DNA of 9,293 nucleotides from Bacillota bacterium (GTDB taxonomy: Bacteria > Bacillota_I > Bacilli_A > RFN20 > CAG-288), in NCBI GenBank assembly GCA_003497225.1, contig DNJQ01000078.1:1-9293 (forward strand), given 5' to 3'. Under the pieces are notes generated by a model that ran no database searches, was not told where the DNA came from, and worked only from the letters and a program-made list of their open reading frames with translations. This document shows, one piece after another, positions 5,635 to 9,293 of the stretch. The translations under genes and the position numbers were made by a program. Position 1 is the stretch's first letter. Each line of letters begins with the position of its first letter.

Positions 5635-7925
5635 AAAAGTTTGCCTTAGCTGGAAACCCAAACTGCGGAAAAACTACACTATTTAACGCTTTAACTGGAA
5701 GTACTGCTCACGTTGGTAACTGGCCGGGTGTAACAGTTGATAAAAGAGAAGGAACATATAAAAAGGAAAAAGAAGCGATATCTATCGTTGATCTTCCTGG
5801 TATTTATTCTTTATCTCCTTATACACCAGAAGAAGTTATATCTCGTAACTTCATCCTTGATGAAAAGCCTGACTGTGTAATTAATATCGTTGATGCAACT
5901 AATCTAGAAAGAAACTTATATTTAACTACACAAATTCTTGAAATGGATGTTCCGGTTATTATCGCTTTAAATATGAGTGATGTTTTAGATAAATCAGGAA
6001 AAAAACTTGATGCTGAACTACTTGAAAAGATGTTAAATGTTCCAGTAGTTTCTATCTCAGCTTTAAAAGAAACTAATATTGAAGAACTCATGCATAGAGC
6101 ATATTTAACAAGTTTAACTGAAAGAAAAGGAAATACTTGTTTAAAAGACACTTGTATCGCGCACTTAGTTGGTGATGTTGAAATTGCTTTTAAAGGCATG
6201 CAAGTTCAAAATCCTTTATTTCACTCAATTAAGTTAATTGAAAAAGATGAAATTGAAATTCAAGATCATCCTAATCTTCTTTCAATAATAGAAGAATTTA
6301 AAAAGACTTTTAAAAGCGAGACATTTGGAGATGATTTAGAAGCTATAATTGCAGATGAAAGATATAAATATATCTCTAACTTCACAAAAAATGTTGTGAA
6401 AAAAATAGAACGCAAAGAAGATGATTCAAAAGATTCTAAAAAGAAGAAGAAAGAGAATTCTGATGGATTAACTTTTTCTGATAAAGTTGATAAAGTATTA
6501 ACTCATAAAATATTCGGTATTCCAATCTTTATTCTCGCATTGTTTTTAATCTTCCATCTAACATTCTCTACAGACTTTTTGTTCCTTAATGCGATGGGAC
6601 TTGTCGATGTAACTTCATTTGTTGGAACTCCATATCAAGGGTTATTTGCTGATGGTGGAATAGCTTCACTTGGTACGATGCTAACAAACTTCTTCAATAT
6701 GTCCTTTGATGCTTTAGTTGATCTAACTAAAACAGGATTAGAATCGGCTGGCGCGGAAGCGTGGGCAGTTGGATTAATTGGCGACGGTATTATGTCAGGT
6801 GTACTATCCGTCTTTGGATTCTTACCGCAAATCTTAATGTTATTCTTATTCTTTTCTATTCTTGAAGATAGTGGATATATGACAAGAGTCGCTTTCATTC
6901 TTGATAGAATATTTAGAAAATTCGGTGTCACTGGTCGCGCATTCATGCCGATGATCATGGGATTTGGATGTTCAATTCCAGCCATGATTAATACCAGAAC
7001 TCTCGCTGATGAAAAAGAGAGAAGAGCAACAATTCGTGTTATACCTTTCTTCTCATGTAGTGCAAAATTACCTATATTAACCTCTGTCGCTGGAGCCATA
7101 GTAAGTAAGTTCCATATCGCTAACCCCGATATCATTACCCTATCAATGTATTTAGTTGGAATGATTGTTGCTATGGTAGCACTTATTGTTATGAGATCAA
7201 CAACGATGAAAGGTGATGTTCAACCATTCATCATGGAACTTCCAACCTATCACTTTCCAAGATTTAAATCATTGATGATTCACCTTTGGGACAAAACCAA
7301 GCACTTTGTTAAAAAAGCATGTACTATCATCTTAATTTCTAATATTGCTATTTGGTGCTTGATGCACTTTGCACCTAACTGGAGTTACTTAGAAGACAGT
7401 CAAGTTGATAATTCAATTTTAGCGGTCTTCTCAAAGATCTTACAGCCAATATTTACACCATTAGGATTCGGCGTTCAACTTAAGGGCCTCGGTTGGGTCT
7501 TCGTTGCCGCTAGTGTTGCAGGACTTATAGCTAAAGAAAACCTCGTTGGTTTATTCGCAGTCTTAGCTGGAGTCATCTCTAATGTCAGTGCTGATGATAT
7601 TAGTGAAGTTGAAGCGGTAGTAACTTTAGTAGAAAATACTCAAGTCACCGCCCCAGCGCTTATCGCCTTCATCCTCTTCAATATGACAACCATTCCATGC
7701 TTTGCTGCTTGCGCTACAGCAAGAGCTGAATTACCACAAGGAAAGTTTAAGTGGACCTTACTTTTCTGGATTGTAAGTTCCTATATCGTTGGAACTTCAG
7801 CATTCGTCATTCTCACTTGGTTATGGACAATTCCAATCTTTGTCGTCGTTATCGCTTTACTAATTGTTGCTTTATATTTCTACCGTAAAAATGGAACCTT
7901 ATTTAAAAGGAAAAAGACAGCATGA
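5631..7925 (+). CDS. feoB: FeoB, ferrous iron transporter with N-terminal GTPase
   Basis: FeoB imports Fe(II) across the cytoplasmic membrane. The 764 aa protein starts with the G-domain: G1 GNPNCGKT (8-15), G2 Thr35 in GVTV, G3 DLPG (54-57), G4 NMSD (114-117) and G5 SISA (141-144). The GDI-like helical domain follows, then an unusually Lys-rich charged linker (about 257-278), the first span after HKIFGIPIF (about 292-310), and a polytopic domain with LEDSGYMTRVAF (411-422), the conserved Cys motifs GCSIPA (446-451) and SCSAKLP (475-481), and IAKENLVG (633-640). Length is normal (E. coli 773 aa). AGGAGGAG precedes the ATG; the stop overlaps the next small gene. Confidence 0.98.
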   Translation: MKKFALAGNPNCGKTTLFNALTGSTAHVGNWPGVTVDKREGTYKKEKEAISIVDLPGIYSLSPYTPEEVISRNFILDEKPDCVINIVDATNLERNLYLTTQILEMDVPVIIALNMSDVLDKSGKKLDAELLEKMLNVPVVSISALKETNIEELMHRAYLTSLTERKGNTCLKDTCIAHLVGDVEIAFKGMQVQNPLFHSIKLIEKDEIEIQDHPNLLSIIEEFKKTFKSETFGDDLEAIIADERYKYISNFTKNVVKKIERKEDDSKDSKKKKKENSDGLTFSDKVDKVLTHKIFGIPIFILALFLIFHLTFSTDFLFLNAMGLVDVTSFVGTPYQGLFADGGIASLGTMLTNFFNMSFDALVDLTKTGLESAGAEAWAVGLIGDGIMSGVLSVFGFLPQILMLFLFFSILEDSGYMTRVAFILDRIFRKFGVTGRAFMPMIMGFGCSIPAMINTRTLADEKERRATIRVIPFFSCSAKLPILTSVAGAIVSKFHIANPDIITLSMYLVGMIVAMVALIVMRSTTMKGDVQPFIMELPTYHFPRFKSLMIHLWDKTKHFVKKACTIILISNIAIWCLMHFAPNWSYLEDSQVDNSILAVFSKILQPIFTPLGFGVQLKGLGWVFVAASVAGLIAKENLVGLFAVLAGVISNVSADDISEVEAVVTLVENTQVTAPALIAFILFNMTTIPCFAACATARAELPQGKFKWTLLFWIVSSYIVGTSAFVILTWLWTIPIFVVVIALLIVALYFYRKNGTLFKRKKTA

Positions 7926-8089
7926 AGCCAATTAATATCATAATCCTAATATCCGTAATAGTTCTTGTATCTATAATAATCGGCATCTATATTTATAAAA
8001 AGCTAACGCATAAACCAACTGGGGAATGTGCGTGTTGTGCTAAAAAGAGCAACATAGTAAAACAATATCATAAAAAATATCATCGTTAA
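7922..8089 (+). CDS. FeoB-associated Cys-rich membrane protein
   Basis: A 55-residue gene overlapping the feoB stop by ATGA. It has an N-terminal hydrophobic span of about 20 residues (Ile/Val/Leu-rich, 4-25), a Lys-rich junction, then a Cys cluster GECACCAKK (35-43: Cys36, Cys38, Cys39) and a basic, His-rich tail (Gln-Tyr-His-Lys-Lys-Tyr-His-Arg). This is the layout of the small FeoB_associated family (one membrane span followed by clustered cysteines) found at the end of Firmicutes feo operons. The cysteines probably face the cytoplasm near the FeoB G-domain and may bind iron or respond to redox state. The role is unproven; it may replace FeoC, which is absent here. Confidence 0.85.
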   Translation: MKPINIIILISVIVLVSIIIGIYIYKKLTHKPTGECACCAKKSNIVKQYHKKYHR

Positions 8090-8095
8090 ATAAGC

Positions 8096-8147
8096 AAAAA
8101 GGTCGTTTGAAATCTAGTGTCTTGCTAGATAAATAACGGCCCTTTTT
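8096..8147 (+). terminator. feo operon terminator with nested hairpin
   Basis: Outer stem AAAAAGGTCGTT / AACGGCCCTTTTT (8096-8107 with 8135-8147, one bulge and one G-T pair) encloses a second perfect 6-bp stem ATCTAG / CTAGAT (8112-8117 with 8125-8130, 7-base loop). The T5 tract lies at 8143-8147 on the plus strand. The minus strand also ends in T5 (complement of 8096-8100), so it can also end transcripts of the minus-strand gene at 8158. Confidence 0.85.
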
Positions 8148-8157
8148 AATGAATATT

Positions 8158-8496
8158 TTAAAATTTTATATTACATAAACTGCCACTTTTTTCGTACTTT
8201 TCGGCCGGGTCATTTTGCGCATTTTGGCGGTCAAATGTCCATTGATATGCCATCGTTTCGACGGCACTTAAATACACTTTTGGATTGTACTTTTTCGTTC
8301 GCGTTGTGTAACTATATAAGTACATTGCAGTAGCGTAATTTCCTATGTTTAGCGAGGAAACAATCTCTAACTTACTAATGGGATTGTATCCTAACGCTAT
8401 CTGGAAAATCGTGTATTTTAATGTCTCATCATTCCATGGTGAAAATACTAGGTAGCCTCTCGGCGTCCGCTTGTTTTTAATAGTTACTTCTCCCAT
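8158..8496 (-). CDS. repeat-family protein, copy 2 (112 aa, unknown function)
   Basis: Paralogue of the product at 635-961. From the Met at 8496 the two align without a gap through residue 106, sharing PW (20-21), NPIS (38-41), LEIVSSLN (43-50), KYNPKVYLSAV (69-79), QW (85-86) and KSGS (103-106); the last six residues (LCNIKF) are unrelated to copy 1. The ATG at 8496 is preferred because it coincides with the copy 1 start and has AAGGA ten bases upstream. The frame also continues upstream to a TTG at 8544 (16 more residues, including SPAYWKE), and that part resembles copy 1 weakly with a one-codon gap, so a longer start is possible. No signal peptide, membrane span or known motif is visible. 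It is read toward the feo terminator. Confidence 0.55.
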   Translation of the reverse strand: MGEVTIKNKRTPRGYLVFSPWNDETLKYTIFQIALGYNPISKLEIVSSLNIGNYATAMYLYSYTTRTKKYNPKVYLSAVETMAYQWTFDRQNAQNDPAEKYEKSGSLCNIKF

Positions 8497-8552
8497 ATTT
8501 TCGGTTTCCTTCCAGTATGCAGGGGAGATCCAATAAAACCTCAAAGTAATAC
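8178..8552 (-). repeat. dispersed repeat unit, copy 2
   Basis: Homologous to 642-1006, same orientation. The left edge is AACTGCCACTTTTTT, identical over its visible length to copy 3 at the window end; the right edge is near GTAAT (8546-8550). GC content is about 39-40% by hand count, against about 28% in a 180-base piece of the lipoprotein gene next door. The coding frame of the family runs 20 bases beyond the left edge before it meets a stop. Confidence 0.75.
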
Positions 8553-8596
8553 GTATTTATTTTAGATAGAAAAGAAATAACACAAAGATTATTTAA

Positions 8597-8625
8597 TTGC
8601 TATCAGTATTAAGAAATATTATTGT
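8597..8625 (+). promoter_or_regulatory. weak candidate promoter for the lipoprotein gene
   Basis: TTGCTA (8597-8602), a 17-base spacer and TATTGT (8620-8625), each with two mismatches to the sigma-A consensus. Position is reasonable for the gene at 8650, but the start near 8632 leaves a leader of only about 18 bases, and the region is AT-rich. Confidence 0.25.
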
Positions 8626-8649
8626 CTATTAAAAAAAGGAGATAGTAAA

Positions 8650-9222
8650 ATGAAAAAATCATTATTGTTAGCATTAATGCCATTAATAGTTACGACAAGT
8701 TGTAGTAATCCTATATCTTCTATATCTTATTCATTAGTCTATTTTGAAACTCCTCCTTCGCCACCATTAAGCCTATTTAATAGCTTCATTATGCCAACTG
8801 AACTAGAAAAACTATATTCATTATCTAACATAAAAATAGAAGTAAATTTAGCTTTTTATAAAAAAGGGCAATCGGATTTTCCTTGCCCAGAATATGCTAT
8901 GGTTTATATGAATAAGGGAGAAAGAAATTATAGTGCAGATAATTCTGTAGTTTTATTTGAAACAAGTAATAAAGAAGAATTAGAAAAATTCTATTTTATT
9001 CCTAATGAAAACTACACAAATATTAAATATGGCGGAAAAGTAGAGTTAAGTGTACCATCAGACTATTTCACGGAAGATGTTGGTATTCAAGGCATATACT
9101 ATACTTTTAAAAATCCAAAAGAAAATAGCGATGAAGAGATATCTCCAGAAGGATGTACTTCAATTGTGTATCAAAAGGTAACAAAAGATAAAATACATAT
9201 ATCTGTAAGAGGGTGTAGGTAA
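8650..9222 (+). CDS. putative lipoprotein, unknown function
   Basis: The 190 aa product begins with a signal peptide: Lys-Lys, a hydrophobic core (LLLALMPLIV) and Cys18 in VTTSC. Ser at -1 fits a lipobox, but Thr at -3 is atypical, so lipid attachment is likely rather than certain. The mature part is polar and probably beta-rich, with a Pro-rich stretch (about 35-40, ETPPSPPL), and three further cysteines (79, 169, 189) that could form disulphides outside the cell. I do not recognise a domain. AAAGGAGA lies about eight bases before the ATG. The gene is AT-rich and sits alone between two copies of the repeat family; no hairpin terminator is visible after its stop. Confidence 0.75.
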   Translation: MKKSLLLALMPLIVTTSCSNPISSISYSLVYFETPPSPPLSLFNSFIMPTELEKLYSLSNIKIEVNLAFYKKGQSDFPCPEYAMVYMNKGERNYSADNSVVLFETSNKEELEKFYFIPNENYTNIKYGGKVELSVPSDYFTEDVGIQGIYYTFKNPKENSDEEISPEGCTSIVYQKVTKDKIHISVRGCR

Positions 9223-9278
9223 ATATCTCATTAGAAAGTTGCCAAATAAGAAAATACATATAGGGTAACCTTGGGGCC

Positions 9279-9293
9279 AACTGCCACTTTTTT
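9279..9293 (-). repeat. dispersed repeat unit, copy 3 (first 15 bases only)
   Basis: AACTGCCACTTTTTT at the window end is identical to the left edge of copy 2 and matches copy 1 over AACTGCCACTTTT. Read on the minus strand it encodes the family's terminal Lys-Ser-Gly-Ser in the same frame. The rest lies outside the window. In this copy the frame does not stop after KSGS but stays open to a TGA at 9160-9162, into the antisense of the lipoprotein gene's 3' end. Confidence 0.65.

Noticed and set aside
5819..7135. Two long minus-strand open frames opposite feoB (5819-6199 and 6635-7135)
   Set aside because: Both are antisense shadows of feoB; their composition mirrors feoB codons and neither has a plausible start region.
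642..9293. Integron attC sites or a CRISPR-like array built from the three AACTGCC edges
   Set aside because: The units are about 370 bp coding repeats separated by kilobases, with no short regular spacers and no attC-type paired R boxes visible; no integrase or cas gene is present. A cassette-like nature of another kind remains open.

Overview
The window reads as AT-rich chromosomal DNA of an anaerobic low-GC Gram-positive (Firmicutes), perhaps an Erysipelotrichia- or RF39-type Bacilli lineage. The reasons are strong AGGAGG-type ribosome sites, ruvA-ruvB with no ruvC beside them, a rubredoxin-first (reverse) rubrerythrin, and a feoA-feoA-feoB operon ending in a FeoB-associated Cys-rich membrane peptide. 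Tryptophan is TGG throughout and TGA is used as a stop, so the code-4 Mollicutes are unlikely. The exact taxon is inference.

Layout. 1-613: two unrecognised plus-strand genes, the first cut by the window edge. 642-1006: a minus-strand repeat unit carrying a ~108 aa protein of unknown family. 1013-2825: a promoter, a 31-residue membrane microprotein, ruvA and ruvB (Holliday junction branch migration). 2822-3817: a convergent S66 (LD-carboxypeptidase/MccF-like) peptidase. 3902-4557: the reverse rubrerythrin with its own terminator and a promoter carrying two perfect palindromes. 4637-5041: rpsO (S15) with terminator, a structured leader and a strong promoter. 5083-8147: the ferrous iron uptake operon, with a near-consensus promoter, an 18-bp DtxR-like palindrome, two feoA genes, feoB, the small Cys-rich membrane protein and a terminator; its genes overlap by ATGA. 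8158-8552: a second copy of the repeat/protein family. 8650-9222: a putative lipoprotein of unknown function. 9279-9293: the first bases of a third repeat copy.

The middle of the window is ordinary core metabolism with a redox/iron theme: iron import beside a diiron peroxide-detoxifying protein, each with its own palindrome-bearing control region. The unexplained part is the repeated family. Copies 1 and 2 align without gaps from a shared ATG through residue 106 (49 of 106 identical by hand count) and then diverge right after a shared Lys-Ser-Gly-Ser. Copy 3 begins at the window edge with that same tail. All three lie on the minus strand, at the 3' side of plus-strand genes, and the two complete copies are richer in GC (about 39%) than the neighbouring lipoprotein gene. 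They look like a dispersed, selected protein family, possibly carried as a mobile or cassette-like unit.
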